Positions 54,438 through 62,772 are shown, counted from the stretch's first letter. The stretch is 64,000 nt of DNA from an uncultured Clostridia bacterium (GCA_947369085.1 CANBJR010000002.1:1-64000), one strand, 5' to 3'. Numbers and translations are program-made. Notes: generated by a model from the letters alone, not told the origin.

Positions 54438-55094
54438 ATGGAATTTGAGTCATATTTCCCTATTTGGAAACAGCTCACCAACACCCAACAAGAAAAGCTT
54501 CGTAAGCATATGACTGAGCGTTTTGTAAAAAAAGGAACGGTCATTCACGGTTCAAGTGCAGAGTGTACCGGTCTGTTGGTGGTGAAGCAGGGACAGCTTC
54601 GAGCCTATATGATTTCGGAGGACGGACGGGAAATTACGCTGTATCGGCTATTTGACCGAGATTTGTGTCTGTTTTCCGCATCATGTATGATACGCTCAAT
54701 CCAGTTTGACATCACCATAGAATCAGAAAAAGACACTGTGCTGTGGGTTATCCCCACCGAAATTTACCGTCAGATTATGTCAGAGTCTGCTGCTGCGGCA
54801 AACTTCACCAACGAAGTTATGGCGTCCCGTTTTTCCGAAGTGATGTGGCTGATGGATCAAATTCTCTGGAAGCGGTTTGACAGTCGGCTGGCTGAGTTTC
54901 TCTTAAAAGAAGCAAGCATTGAGGGAACAAACACCCTGCGCATTACGCACGAAACAATCGGCAAGCACCTTGGAAACCCACGTGAGGTAGTAACAAGAAT
55001 GTTGAAATATTTTTCGGAAGAGGGCTTAGTCAAGCTCTCACGAGGTACGGTTGAGCTGTGCGACGTTAAGGGCTTGCAAAAACTTATTCAATAA
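54438..55094 (+). CDS. Crp/Fnr-family transcriptional regulator
   Basis: A 218-aa regulator with an effector domain of cNMP-binding fold (about 20-120: GLLVVKQGQLRAYMISEDGREIT) and a C-terminal Crp-type winged helix (about 150-215: LRITHETIGKHLGNPREVVTRML). No cyclic-nucleotide-binding Arg pattern is obvious. Cysteines at 43, 77 and 83 (ECTG; DLCLFSASC) could bind a metal or react with oxidants or sulfur species. It converges on the thioredoxin/rhodanese/persulfide-reductase operon, whose promoter carries a palindrome suited to this family. ATG follows AGAGGGGG. Confidence 0.9.
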   Translation: MEFESYFPIWKQLTNTQQEKLRKHMTERFVKKGTVIHGSSAECTGLLVVKQGQLRAYMISEDGREITLYRLFDRDLCLFSASCMIRSIQFDITIESEKDTVLWVIPTEIYRQIMSESAAAANFTNEVMASRFSEVMWLMDQILWKRFDSRLAEFLLKEASIEGTNTLRITHETIGKHLGNPREVVTRMLKYFSEEGLVKLSRGTVELCDVKGLQKLIQ

Positions 55095-55100
55095 TAACTA

Positions 55101-55141
55101 AAAGCGGATGTTTTACCAAATCAACGTAAAACATCCGCTTT
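55101..55141. terminator. Bidirectional terminator
   Basis: A 16-bp perfect stem (AAAGCGGATGTTTTAC and its complement) with a nine-base loop between the convergent regulator and reductase genes. Confidence 0.9.
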
Positions 55142-55146
55142 ATAAT

Positions 55147-56838
55147 TTATTTATCCATTCCGCAGGCAGTGGACTGTTCAATTAAGCATCGGTCGTGTTC
55201 AACCGCATCATAGAATCTAAAACCTCCGCTAAAGTTATAGCAATCAAAACCGTTTCCTGCCAAAATCCGACAGGCAATATAGCTTCTCAAACCACTCTGA
55301 CAATTGACATATACGGGTTTATCAGGGGCAATCTCTTTCAATCGTTCCCTAAGCTCGTCAACTGGAATGTTGCAAAAGCCCTCAAAGTGACCGCAGGCAA
55401 ATTCCGCCTGAGTTCTGGTATCAAGAAGTGTAACGCTTCCGTCCCTCGGCAATTTTTTGACATCTTCCAAATGCCACTGTTTTAAAATACCGTTTTTGAT
55501 ATTTTCTATCATAAATCCCGCCATATTTACAGGGTCCTTTGCAGAAGAATAGGGCGGCGCATAGGCAAGATCCAAATCTTTCAATTCGTAAGCTTTCATA
55601 CCACAGTGAATTGCGGTAGCTAACACGTCAATGCGTTTGTCCACTCCCTCATAACCCACAATCTGGGCGCCGAGCAGGCGGTAGGTGTCCTTTTCAAAAA
55701 TCACCTTCATAGTCATAATCTTTCCGCCCGGATAATAACCTGCGTGGCTCATTGGCGAAAGAACAACCTTGTCAACATTCAGACCTGATTTTTGAGCACT
55801 GCTCTCGTTAATACCGGTAACAGCCGCCGTAAGGTCAAAGATTTTCAGCACAGAGCTGCCCTGACTGCCCATATATCGGCTGTCTTTGCCGCAAATGTTG
55901 TCTGCGGCAATACGTCCCTGTTTGTTGGCAGGACCTGCAAGAGAAATTATCGCGTCTTCTCCTGTAACAAAGTGTTTTACCTGAACTGCATCGCCAACAG
56001 CATAAATATCAGGAACAGAGGTTTCCATTCGGTCGTTTACCAAAATACTGCCCTTTAAGCCAAGCTCAAGGCCTGACTCTTTGGCGAGGGTACTCTCAGG
56101 TGTAACTCCGATAGCCAAAACCACCATATCGGCGTGCAGAGGCTCGGCATCTGCCAAAAGTACGTCCACACCGTTATCTTTTTCCTCAAAGCCCTCAACG
56201 GTGTGTCCGAGCGCCAGCTTGACCCCGTGCTTGCGCATTTCTGCATGGATAAATGAAGCCATATCGCTGTCAAATGGATTCATAAGCTGTTTTGGGCGCT
56301 GTACAATTGTAATGTCCATTCCCAACTCACGCAGATTTTCGGCGACCTCCAAACTGATAAAACCACCTCCTGCAAGCACCGCAGACTTTGGCTTATGGCT
56401 GTCAATATACTCCTTGATACGGAAAGTATCCTCAACCGTGCGCAGTGTAAACAGCTTGTCAATCCCCACACCGGGAAGCTTTGGCTGCGCAGGCTTGGCA
56501 CCGGGAGATAAAATCAACTTATCATAGGCTTCTTCAAATTCTTCACCGTTTTCCAGATTTTTAACAGAAACCGTCTTTTTTTCCTTGTTAACGGCAGTAA
56601 CCTCATGGTGCACACGCATGTCCACACGAAAACGAGCGTCAAAGCTCTCCGGTGTTTGCAGCGTCAAATCTTCTCCGTCAGAGATAACTCCGCTTATATA
56701 ATACGGCAAACCGCAGTTTGCATAGCTGACATATCCCGAGCGCTCAAAAACTACTATCTCCGCCTGTTCGTCCAGCCTGCGAATTCTTGCCGCCGCAGTT
56801 GCGCCTCCTGCAACGCCGCCTACAATAACTACCTTCAT
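55147..56838 (-). CDS. CoA-disulfide reductase / NADH-dependent persulfide reductase with rhodanese domain
   Basis: A 563-aa flavoprotein. FAD binding is at VIVGGVAGGATAAARIRRL (2-21), the single redox Cys42 lies in SYANCGLPYY, NAD(P)H binding in AVLAGGGFISLEVAE near 153-167, and DIYAVGDAVQ near 283-292 is the second FAD motif. A C-terminal rhodanese domain (about 465-545) has Cys513 in VNCQSGLRS. This fusion is the CoADR-RHD / persulfide reductase type, which reduces CoA disulfide, persulfides or polysulfide. ATG overlaps the upstream rhodanese stop by four bases, with GGAGAGG before it. Confidence 0.93.
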   Translation of the reverse strand: MKVVIVGGVAGGATAAARIRRLDEQAEIVVFERSGYVSYANCGLPYYISGVISDGEDLTLQTPESFDARFRVDMRVHHEVTAVNKEKKTVSVKNLENGEEFEEAYDKLILSPGAKPAQPKLPGVGIDKLFTLRTVEDTFRIKEYIDSHKPKSAVLAGGGFISLEVAENLRELGMDITIVQRPKQLMNPFDSDMASFIHAEMRKHGVKLALGHTVEGFEEKDNGVDVLLADAEPLHADMVVLAIGVTPESTLAKESGLELGLKGSILVNDRMETSVPDIYAVGDAVQVKHFVTGEDAIISLAGPANKQGRIAADNICGKDSRYMGSQGSSVLKIFDLTAAVTGINESSAQKSGLNVDKVVLSPMSHAGYYPGGKIMTMKVIFEKDTYRLLGAQIVGYEGVDKRIDVLATAIHCGMKAYELKDLDLAYAPPYSSAKDPVNMAGFMIENIKNGILKQWHLEDVKKLPRDGSVTLLDTRTQAEFACGHFEGFCNIPVDELRERLKEIAPDKPVYVNCQSGLRSYIACRILAGNGFDCYNFSGGFRFYDAVEHDRCLIEQSTACGMDK

Positions 56839-57158
56839 TTCCGAGTCACCTCTCCTTTCCATGCGGATATTCCGCCTATATTTTCTACGTTTGTATAACC
56901 CGATTGTTTTAAATATGCCACCGCCTGACTGCTTCGAGCTCCGCTGTAGCAGTAAACGAATATCGGCACACTCTTATTTTTAATTATTTCAGCCGCTTTG
57001 TCAAGAGAATCCAAAGAAAGATTTTTGCTGTCTGGGACATGCCCCTCACTGTACTCCTGCTCTGTCCTTACATCAAGCAGTACTGCATCGGGTGTACCAC
57101 GAAAACGCTCTACGCCCTGATTTATATTCGGACTTTGTAAAAAATCAAAAAATCCCAT
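56835..57158 (-). CDS. Single-domain rhodanese
   Basis: A 107-aa sulfurtransferase. LLDVRTEQEYSEGHVPDSKNL near residues 28-48 is the domain start and Cys70 in VYCYSGARS is the active-site cysteine that carries a persulfide; VENIGGISAWKGE ends the fold. It sits between thioredoxin and the persulfide reductase and can pass sulfane sulfur to them. ATG at 57158 follows GGAGGGG; an alternative six codons earlier lies upstream of that site. Confidence 0.92.
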   Translation of the reverse strand: MGFFDFLQSPNINQGVERFRGTPDAVLLDVRTEQEYSEGHVPDSKNLSLDSLDKAAEIIKNKSVPIFVYCYSGARSSQAVAYLKQSGYTNVENIGGISAWKGEVTRK

Positions 57159-57172
57159 CTTTACCCCTCCAA

Positions 57173-57478
57173 TCAAAGCATTTCAATAATCTTAGCCTTG
57201 GGCATTGCACCCACAACCCGATTGACAATTTTACCGTTTTTAATCACCACCAGCGTGGGAATACTTGTGATACCGAACCTTTCAGCCAAATCAGACTGCT
57301 CATCTACGTTGACCTTACCCACGGCAATATCCGAACGCTCTGCGGCAATTTCATCCACTATAGGACTTACCATTCTGCACGGGCCGCACCACGCAGCCCA
57401 GAAGTCCAGCAATACGGGCTTTTCAGCACGCAGGACTTGGTTTTCAAAGTTTTCATTGGTGATATTGATTACAGACAT
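57173..57478 (-). CDS. trxA: Thioredoxin
   Basis: A 101-aa thioredoxin with the WCGPC active site (Cys31 and Cys34) in FWAAWCGPCRM, and the cis-proline stretch ITSIPTLVV near 70-78. Full domain length. First gene of the trx / rhodanese / persulfide reductase operon and behind a putative activator site. No thioredoxin reductase is adjacent, so reduction may come from elsewhere or from the downstream flavoenzyme. Confidence 0.95.
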   Translation of the reverse strand: MSVINITNENFENQVLRAEKPVLLDFWAAWCGPCRMVSPIVDEIAAERSDIAVGKVNVDEQSDLAERFGITSIPTLVVIKNGKIVNRVVGAMPKAKIIEML

Positions 57479-57510
57479 TTATTTGCCCTCCTGTTTTATT
57501 TGTTGAATTA

Positions 57511-57551
57511 ATTATATCTAAAACAACGTGCTTTTTCCGTGACATTGTCAC
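57511..57551 (-). promoter_or_regulatory. Promoter and operator of the trx operon
   Basis: TATAAT (57511-57516) on the minus strand, no acceptable -35, and a perfect palindrome GTGAC-ATT-GTCAC (57539-57551, centre 57545) about 41 bp upstream of the predicted start near 57504. This is the class II activator position for Crp/Fnr proteins, and one is encoded beside the operon. Confidence 0.6.
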
Positions 57552-57562
57552 ATAAGCAAAAT

Positions 57563-57588
57563 AAACAGCCGCACGTGAGCGGCTGTTT
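57563..57588 (-). terminator. Terminator of the dockerin/beta-helix gene
   Basis: AAACAGCCGC / GCGGCTGTTT, six-base loop, with ATTTTG after it on the minus strand. Lies between the stop at 57682 and the trx promoter. Confidence 0.75.
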
Positions 57589-57681
57589 GAAAAAGTAATG
57601 CGTTGTCAAATTTCAATACCAATGTTGTGCAAGAGTTAAGCCTGTAAAAAAGCTCTTACAGGGGATGATAAAACCACCGGT

Positions 57682-59553
57682 TCAACGGATGGTTTTGATT
57701 TTGTTAAAATCTTTCCAATTCTTAATATCAAAACTACAGTATCCGCTGCCGTAATCGCCATAAATATTAAGAATATGATTGATATTTCCCTGTTCTCCTA
57801 CATTTTCCTGTCCGTTTTCGTTAATTTCTCCTTTGTCCCAGCTTCCCCTTGTAATTTTGAATTCTATATTATGAGTAATATCTTTTGGAATATCAATTAT
57901 TATCTCTGCTGTTGTTTCAGATGTTCTTGTTAATGAATAAGAAGTGTCGGCAGGGTTCCAATTATTAAGTTCACTTGCAAAATACAAAGTATCTGTCAGG
58001 GGGGTGTCAGGCTGCAGATTAAGCTGTACCCTTACAGCCAAATAATCACTGCACAAAAAGTTAGATGGCTTCAGACCTGTAATTGTGTTGTTATATACAT
58101 TGCAATCCGTGCCGATAATATATGCCCAGTTTTTTTCCGAGAAGCTGCCGGTATAATTGATTATATTGTCGGCTACGGTAACATTATTTGTTTCGTATGA
58201 TTTGTCATACGCTAACTTTATTATTGCATTAATATGATCAAAGTTGCTTTGGAAAGTGTTATTAATAATTTGTGAATTTTTCATACCCGAACCCGTTAAA
58301 GGGTGCGGTGCACAGTTTAAAATGTTATTGTCAGAAAAAAGTATGTCTTCATTATAACCATATGGATACTCTGAACTGCAATAAATACCATAATTGCAAT
58401 CCTCGATTGTATTTCCCGAATACGATGCGTTTTTATTATATATACACATTATACCGTACTGAGAGTTTTTAACTGTATTATTATTGCTTTCCACATCGGT
58501 GCAGGCTTCCATATGTATTGCTCCCGATCCTTGTATATTGTAAAGTTTATTGTCAGAACAAACAATATGGTCAACCTGTGCAAATCCAAAACCTATGCCG
58601 ACATTTGTGTTTATTTTTGCTCCGTAGCTGACACAATTAGTTACTTGCACATCGGAAAATCTGAAATTCGGAGTGTTTACTTCAACATTATCTCCCTCGT
58701 ATTGCACAGGCCTTTCCGAAGTATTAAATATGCAATTATCTACAATAAGACCTTTTCCGATTGAATTTGTATAAAGCTTATTATTATATTTTCTTGTTTC
58801 GGGTTCACCATCATTAAAAAGTATTCCAAACCCCTCACTAAAGGCGCAGTTCTTAATGATTGTATTATTTGCAGCAGTATTGCAGAAAATTCTCGGACAG
58901 CTTGTATGTGCTGAAAAATTGCAGTTTTCAATTACACATCCATCGGTAAGATGCAGTCTGACATCGCCGTATCCGTATCCGTCGCCTTTCCACCAACGGA
59001 AAACATTAACATTTTTCAATGAAACTTTGTTTCCGGTTAAAACCAGGCTTGAACTCGGCATAATTTTAAGAGTACCGTTAATTATTGGACACTTAGCCTC
59101 AGAAGTATATATGTGATATGTTTTTCCTTCCAAATCAAGCGGAACATTCTTTTTTGCGGCAGCGTCAAGCGCTTTTTGAAAAAGACGCAAGTCGTCATTT
59201 GCATCTTCGGGTACACCAAACTCACCCGGAGTGACATATTCATTTTCAGGTGATGTCGATGACGGAATTTCAGTCGGAGGATTTTCGATTCCCGCTAAGA
59301 CACTCAGTATTTTGGTGGCATCCACAATATTTATCTTACCGTCAAGATTAAAATCTGCCAGCAATCTTTGTTCTTCGCTGAGCGTAATTGTTTCTGCCAG
59401 TGATTTTTGTATTTGTGTAGCGTCAATAACAGATAATTTATTGTCAAGGTTTACATCCCCGTTGGGGAAGTGTGAATATGAATGCGCAGAAGTTGTAATA
59501 ATTGCAGATACAGCTAATAAGAATGAAATAATAAATAAAATAGCTTTTTTCAT
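57682..59553 (-). CDS. Secreted dockerin protein with beta-helix and CBM20-like domain
   Basis: A 623-aa exported protein. Residues 1-24 are a signal peptide. A type I dockerin lies at the N-terminus (about 32-89: GDVNLDNKLSVIDATQIQ and ADFNLDGKINIVDATKI). After a linker, about 125-500 form repeated N-N/G-rich strands typical of a right-handed parallel beta-helix (polysaccharide lyase or glycosidase fold; active site not identified). The C-terminal part (about 510-605: ELNNWNPAD, FKITRGSWDKGE) resembles a CBM20-like starch-binding domain. N-terminal dockerins are less usual than C-terminal ones. ATG has only a weak GGTG site. Confidence 0.82.
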   Translation of the reverse strand: MKKAILFIISFLLAVSAIITTSAHSYSHFPNGDVNLDNKLSVIDATQIQKSLAETITLSEEQRLLADFNLDGKINIVDATKILSVLAGIENPPTEIPSSTSPENEYVTPGEFGVPEDANDDLRLFQKALDAAAKKNVPLDLEGKTYHIYTSEAKCPIINGTLKIMPSSSLVLTGNKVSLKNVNVFRWWKGDGYGYGDVRLHLTDGCVIENCNFSAHTSCPRIFCNTAANNTIIKNCAFSEGFGILFNDGEPETRKYNNKLYTNSIGKGLIVDNCIFNTSERPVQYEGDNVEVNTPNFRFSDVQVTNCVSYGAKINTNVGIGFGFAQVDHIVCSDNKLYNIQGSGAIHMEACTDVESNNNTVKNSQYGIMCIYNKNASYSGNTIEDCNYGIYCSSEYPYGYNEDILFSDNNILNCAPHPLTGSGMKNSQIINNTFQSNFDHINAIIKLAYDKSYETNNVTVADNIINYTGSFSEKNWAYIIGTDCNVYNNTITGLKPSNFLCSDYLAVRVQLNLQPDTPLTDTLYFASELNNWNPADTSYSLTRTSETTAEIIIDIPKDITHNIEFKITRGSWDKGEINENGQENVGEQGNINHILNIYGDYGSGYCSFDIKNWKDFNKIKTIR

Positions 59554-59636
59554 ATTTTTAACACCGTAAATTTATTGATAGAGATTGATATAAAAACATA
59601 TGCTTTAGATTTATAAATATAGATGCCTATGAAAAT

Positions 59637-59665
59637 ATTATATATATTTTTTGGCAAAATTGCAA
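59637..59665 (-). promoter_or_regulatory. Promoter of the dockerin/beta-helix gene
   Basis: TTGCAA (59660-59665) and TATAAT (59637-59642), 17 bp apart on the minus strand; the leader is about 75 bases. Confidence 0.55.
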
Positions 59666-59844
59666 GATATTAAACTGAAAAAAGGTTAATAATTTATGTA
59701 AAATCACACCTCTATACCGCTAAGTAAAAAAGTCAACCGATAAGCTGTTTTTAAACAAAAGAAAATCAGCAAAGCTTAGGATTAAGTCAAACAACTTTTC
59801 CAAAATATGAATATTTAACGCGAGAATAGAACTAAGGATAACAA

Positions 59845-59877
59845 AAAGAAAAGACACCAACTTTTGTTGATGTCTTG
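59845..59877 (-). terminator. Terminator of the initiator tRNA
   Basis: AAGACATCAAC / GTTGGTGTCTT (one G-U pair) with AAAA loop, followed on the minus strand by TTCTTTTTG. Confidence 0.85.
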
Positions 59878-59878
59878 T

Positions 59879-59955
<77 letters not shown>

Positions 59956-59986
59956 ATATTTAAGCACTGTTTTATACAGCTTTATT

Positions 59987-60015
59987 ATTCTACCACCATA
60001 TGTGCCTTTTGTCAA
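59987..60015 (-). promoter_or_regulatory. Promoter of the initiator tRNA
   Basis: Perfect TTGACA (60010-60015) and TAGAAT (59987-59992) with an extended TGG before the -10; spacer 17 bp. Confidence 0.8.
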
Positions 60016-60115
60016 GCATTATTTTTATTTTATCTCTATTTATCTAATTAATATGCTTTTACGTTCGATTTATGTGTATTTCACCGTATGATTTGACCCT
60101 CTTGCCCCAAAAACG

Positions 60116-60144
60116 GTGACAAAGTTTTTGTTTGATAGTATAAT
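60116..60144 (+). promoter_or_regulatory. Promoter of the LytTR/DUF3021 pair
   Basis: GTGACA (60116-60121), 17 bp, TATAAT (60139-60144). It shows that the in-frame GTG at 60116 is promoter, not start codon. Confidence 0.75.
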
Positions 60145-60172
60145 CGCATTGTACCCGAAAGGAGTGGTTAAA

Positions 60173-60607
60173 TTGAGGGTAGAACTCAAAATTTCAAAAG
60201 ACATTAAACAAACCTATGCAGTCATCTATTCCGACGCTCTCACCGACGAAATTACCTCGGCGGTTATGTACCTTGAGAACACCGATAAAATCATCACGGG
60301 CGAGGACAACGGCAAAATTGCTGTGCTTAAACCGTCGGAAATTTATATGGTCAGGGTTGAAAACGAGCACACTGTTATCTACAGTAAAGACAAGAAATTT
60401 TTTTCGCCTAAGCGATTGTATCAGATAGAAAATCAGCTTGGCAAGGGATTTATGAAAATTTCAAAATCAACCGTCATAAACCTAAAACATATAAAATGCG
60501 TTGAACCGTCATTCAAGGGTATGATGAGCCTTGTTATGAAAAACGGCTTAACCGACTGGATTTCTCGCAAATACCTGCCCGACTTCAAAAAATATCTTGG
60601 CATTTAA
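60173..60607 (+). CDS. LytTR DNA-binding regulator
   Basis: A 144-aa protein whose C-terminal two thirds are a LytTR domain (FFSPKRLYQIENQLGKGFMKISKSTVINLKHI near residues 74-105; the pattern K-I-x-R/K-S-x-x-V/I-N). A short N-terminal stretch has no receiver domain. The start is a TTG at 60173, eight bases after AGGAG. Next to DUF3021, it forms a LytTR regulatory system, in which the membrane protein restrains the DNA-binding partner (HdrRM/BrsRM type in streptococci). Confidence 0.9.
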   Translation: MRVELKISKDIKQTYAVIYSDALTDEITSAVMYLENTDKIITGEDNGKIAVLKPSEIYMVRVENEHTVIYSKDKKFFSPKRLYQIENQLGKGFMKISKSTVINLKHIKCVEPSFKGMMSLVMKNGLTDWISRKYLPDFKKYLGI

Positions 60608-60620
60608 GGAGGATTTTATT

Positions 60621-61055
60621 ATGAGAAATGTTATAAAATCAATAGCATTAGGCATAAGCTGGGGATTTACCGTTTTTGTTGCTTATCTTACAATCGAGGT
60701 AATTATCAGCGGTGATTTTCTTGCAAACATTGCACCCGACGTTTTTATTAAATACGTAATCTGTTCAGCCGTAACAGGCCTTGGATTTTCCGTTCCGTCG
60801 CTTATTTATTACAACGAGAGCATTTCAAAAGTCTTGCAGGTAATTTTCCACCTAGGCATAGGCTTTGCAATCTACCTGCCTGTTGCGTTTTTTGCAGGCT
60901 GGATTCCTACGGAATTCGGAATTTTACCCGTTGTAATTTCACTGGCTATTTCGGTCGTATTTTCTTTGCTCGTATGGCTCTGCTTTTCTCTGTATTACAA
61001 AAAACAGGCTGAAAATATTAATAAAAAAATCTTTGAAAAGCAGGGCAGAAATTAA
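60621..61055 (+). CDS. DUF3021 membrane protein, partner of the LytTR regulator
   Basis: A 144-aa protein with four membrane helices (ISWGFTVFVAYLTIEVII; VICSAVTGLGFSVPSLIYY; VIFHLGIGFAIYLPVAFFAGW; VVISLAISVVFSLLVWLCFSLYY) and a basic tail. Its size, helix spacing and position right behind a LytTR gene fit the DUF3021 antagonists. ATG follows AAGGAGGA; the frame is open eight codons earlier but not supported. It probably binds and inhibits the upstream protein. Confidence 0.88.
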   Translation: MRNVIKSIALGISWGFTVFVAYLTIEVIISGDFLANIAPDVFIKYVICSAVTGLGFSVPSLIYYNESISKVLQVIFHLGIGFAIYLPVAFFAGWIPTEFGILPVVISLAISVVFSLLVWLCFSLYYKKQAENINKKIFEKQGRN

Positions 61056-61157
61056 TCGCTGTCCTACCTAAAATCAGGTTTTCTGTTGACATTTTATAAA
61101 ACGCAATATACAATTAAATCATTAGTTAATACGGAAAATTTTAGGAGTTTTTTAATT

Positions 61158-62132
61158 ATGAAGTACACCTTTTCGTTTTACACCAAAGATGATTTTGAAG
61201 AGATAGAAAGTCTGATACTGAATTCTTACGAGTGGGATTATCCGATATTCGGACTAAGCCGAATGGAATTCAGCAACGGTCTGCACCCCAAATTTTTGAA
61301 ATATTCAGATGTATGGGAGCGTACTGTCGGAGTTTACAGAGAAAACGGAAAAATCGTTGCCTGCGCTTTAAACGAGGGCAATGATGACGGATCGGTATTC
61401 TTTCTCTTTGATACAAAGGAAAGGGCGAGTGAGCCTGACTTGCTTTCAGAAATGATATTCTTTGCAAAAACAACGATGTCCTGCGTAAAAGATAAGAACA
61501 AAATCAAAAGACAGGTTTCTCTGTTTATTCCTCAGTGGAACAAAGCATTGGAGAAGATTGCTTTAGATAAGGGCTTTAAGAAGGATTGGCAGGAAAGAAT
61601 TTTAATCAGAGATTTTAACGCAAGCAGATTTGATGTTAGTCTGCCCGACGGGTATTCGTTTGCAGACGGAACAGTCACACCGCCGTTCTATCTGGCAAAT
61701 GTCCATATGGCGGCATTTAATTACAGCATAGACAGTGTGCCGGATTGTGCTTCTGCCTTTGCCGATATGCGAAAACAAAAGCATTACAATCCAAAGCTTG
61801 ATTTATGCGTGCTTGACAAGCAGAAACGACCTGTTGCTATGGCTAACATCTGGTGTAATGAAAAAATGCCGTACTGCGAGTTGGAGCCGCTCGGCGTAGC
61901 TTGGTGGGAGCGCAGAAAGGGCATTGCAACAGCAATACTGAACGAAGCCGCAAACAGGGTGATGGAGCTTTACCCTCAATGCAATGGGATGACGGGCGGC
62001 GACCAGCCGTTTTATGAAAAACTCGGCTTTAGGGAAAAGGCTGTTATTCCTATATACAAATGGGAAGCAGAAATATATCCGTCATGGGATGAAAAATCTA
62101 AGGATACAGATTATCAGACTATTGCAAGATAG
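61158..62132 (+). CDS. GNAT-family acetyltransferase (two-domain)
   Basis: A 324-aa protein with an N-terminal alpha/beta domain and a C-terminal GNAT fold. LEPLGVAWWERRKGIATAILNEAANRVMEL near residues 247-276 is motif A (R-x-x-G-x-A) that holds acetyl-CoA, and FYEKLGFREK near 291-300 is motif B. The substrate is unknown. ATG follows AGGAG; the frame is open for 24 codons upstream but starts poorly there. Neighbours give no clue. Confidence 0.85.
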   Translation: MKYTFSFYTKDDFEEIESLILNSYEWDYPIFGLSRMEFSNGLHPKFLKYSDVWERTVGVYRENGKIVACALNEGNDDGSVFFLFDTKERASEPDLLSEMIFFAKTTMSCVKDKNKIKRQVSLFIPQWNKALEKIALDKGFKKDWQERILIRDFNASRFDVSLPDGYSFADGTVTPPFYLANVHMAAFNYSIDSVPDCASAFADMRKQKHYNPKLDLCVLDKQKRPVAMANIWCNEKMPYCELEPLGVAWWERRKGIATAILNEAANRVMELYPQCNGMTGGDQPFYEKLGFREKAVIPIYKWEAEIYPSWDEKSKDTDYQTIAR

Positions 62133-62148
62133 TCAATTCAGAGATATA

Positions 62149-62177
62149 TTGACAAATGCAGTTATGTAATATAAAAT
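62149..62177 (+). promoter_or_regulatory. Promoter of the RNHCP-domain gene
   Basis: Perfect TTGACA (62149-62154), 17 bp, TAAAAT (62172-62177). The start near 62184 gives a leader of about 160 bases before the gene. Confidence 0.75.
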
Positions 62178-62225
62178 AAAATTGGTCATAGAAATGGCTA
62201 ATAATGAGGAAAGGAGATTGATTGT

Positions 62226-62282
62226 TTGACTAATATGAATAATAATGTGATTGCAGCAAATCGGGAGGTTTGCCTGTACTAA
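62226..62282 (+). CDS. Possible leader ORF before the RNHCP gene
   Basis: An 18-codon frame (TTG at 62226, nine bases after AAAGGAG; or ATG at 62235) reading TNMNNNVIAANREVCLY. Its last third overlaps the first arm of a 10-bp hairpin. Evidence is the Shine-Dalgarno and position only; it may not be translated. Confidence 0.3.
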   Translation: MTNMNNNVIAANREVCLY

Positions 62283-62298
62283 TCACTTCAAACCTCCC
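62263..62298 (+). promoter_or_regulatory. Hairpin in the RNHCP gene leader
   Basis: GGGAGGTTTG (62263-62272) and CAAACCTCCC (62289-62298), perfect 10-bp stem, 16-base loop, no U-tract, so not a terminator. The CCTCC of the second arm could also pair with the GGAGG Shine-Dalgarno near 62331-62336. Confidence 0.5.
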
Positions 62299-62343
62299 AA
62301 AGCATATTACTATAAATTATTATTGCTTTTAGGAGGAACCTCT

Positions 62344-62772
62344 GTGAACAGAGAAAACAAAAGATTGAAATATACAAAGGGATACTACAAAAATCACGCT
62401 TGCAACGACACCTTTACCTGTAAGGTGTGCGGCAGACTTATGACGCCCGAAGGTGCAGGCAGTGAGCATAGAAACCACTGCAATAATTGCCTTTCAAGCT
62501 TGCACGTTGACAACGAGCCCGGCGACCGCGAATCGAGCTGCGGCGGAATTATGGAACCTATCGGAGTATGGGTACGAAAAAACGGAGAGTGGGCTGTCAT
62601 CCACCGTTGCAAACGCTGCGGCAAGCTGAGTTCAAATCGAAGCGCAGCTGATGACAACCCTATGAAGCTTATGTCCATTGCATTAAAACCATTGTGTGAG
62701 CCGCCGTTTCCGCTTGAACGTATAGAGGAAATGACCACTTTAATGGGCGGTGACGGAAGTATTCTTAAATAA
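62344..62772 (+). CDS. RNHCP-domain protein
   Basis: A 142-aa basic protein with the zinc-ribbon-like RNHCP domain: CKVCGRLMTPEGAGSEHRNHCNNCLSS near residues 26-52, SSCGGIMEPIGVWV and HRCKRCGKLSSNR. The conserved R-N-H-C is present. The family's function is not established; zinc binding by the Cys pairs is likely. The start is a GTG at 62344, seven bases after AGGAGG, rather than the far upstream in-frame ATG at 62251 that falls in the leader ORF and hairpin. Monocistronic with terminator. Confidence 0.85.
   Translation: MNRENKRLKYTKGYYKNHACNDTFTCKVCGRLMTPEGAGSEHRNHCNNCLSSLHVDNEPGDRESSCGGIMEPIGVWVRKNGEWAVIHRCKRCGKLSSNRSAADDNPMKLMSIALKPLCEPPFPLERIEEMTTLMGGDGSILK

Noticed and set aside
60116..60172. 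Longer LytTR protein starting at GTG 60116
   Set aside because: That GTG is the first base triplet of the -35 element; a TTG with good Shine-Dalgarno lies at 60173.
62251..62343. Longer RNHCP protein starting at ATG 62251
   Set aside because: The extension would cover the hairpin and Shine-Dalgarno; GTG at 62344 follows AGGAGG.
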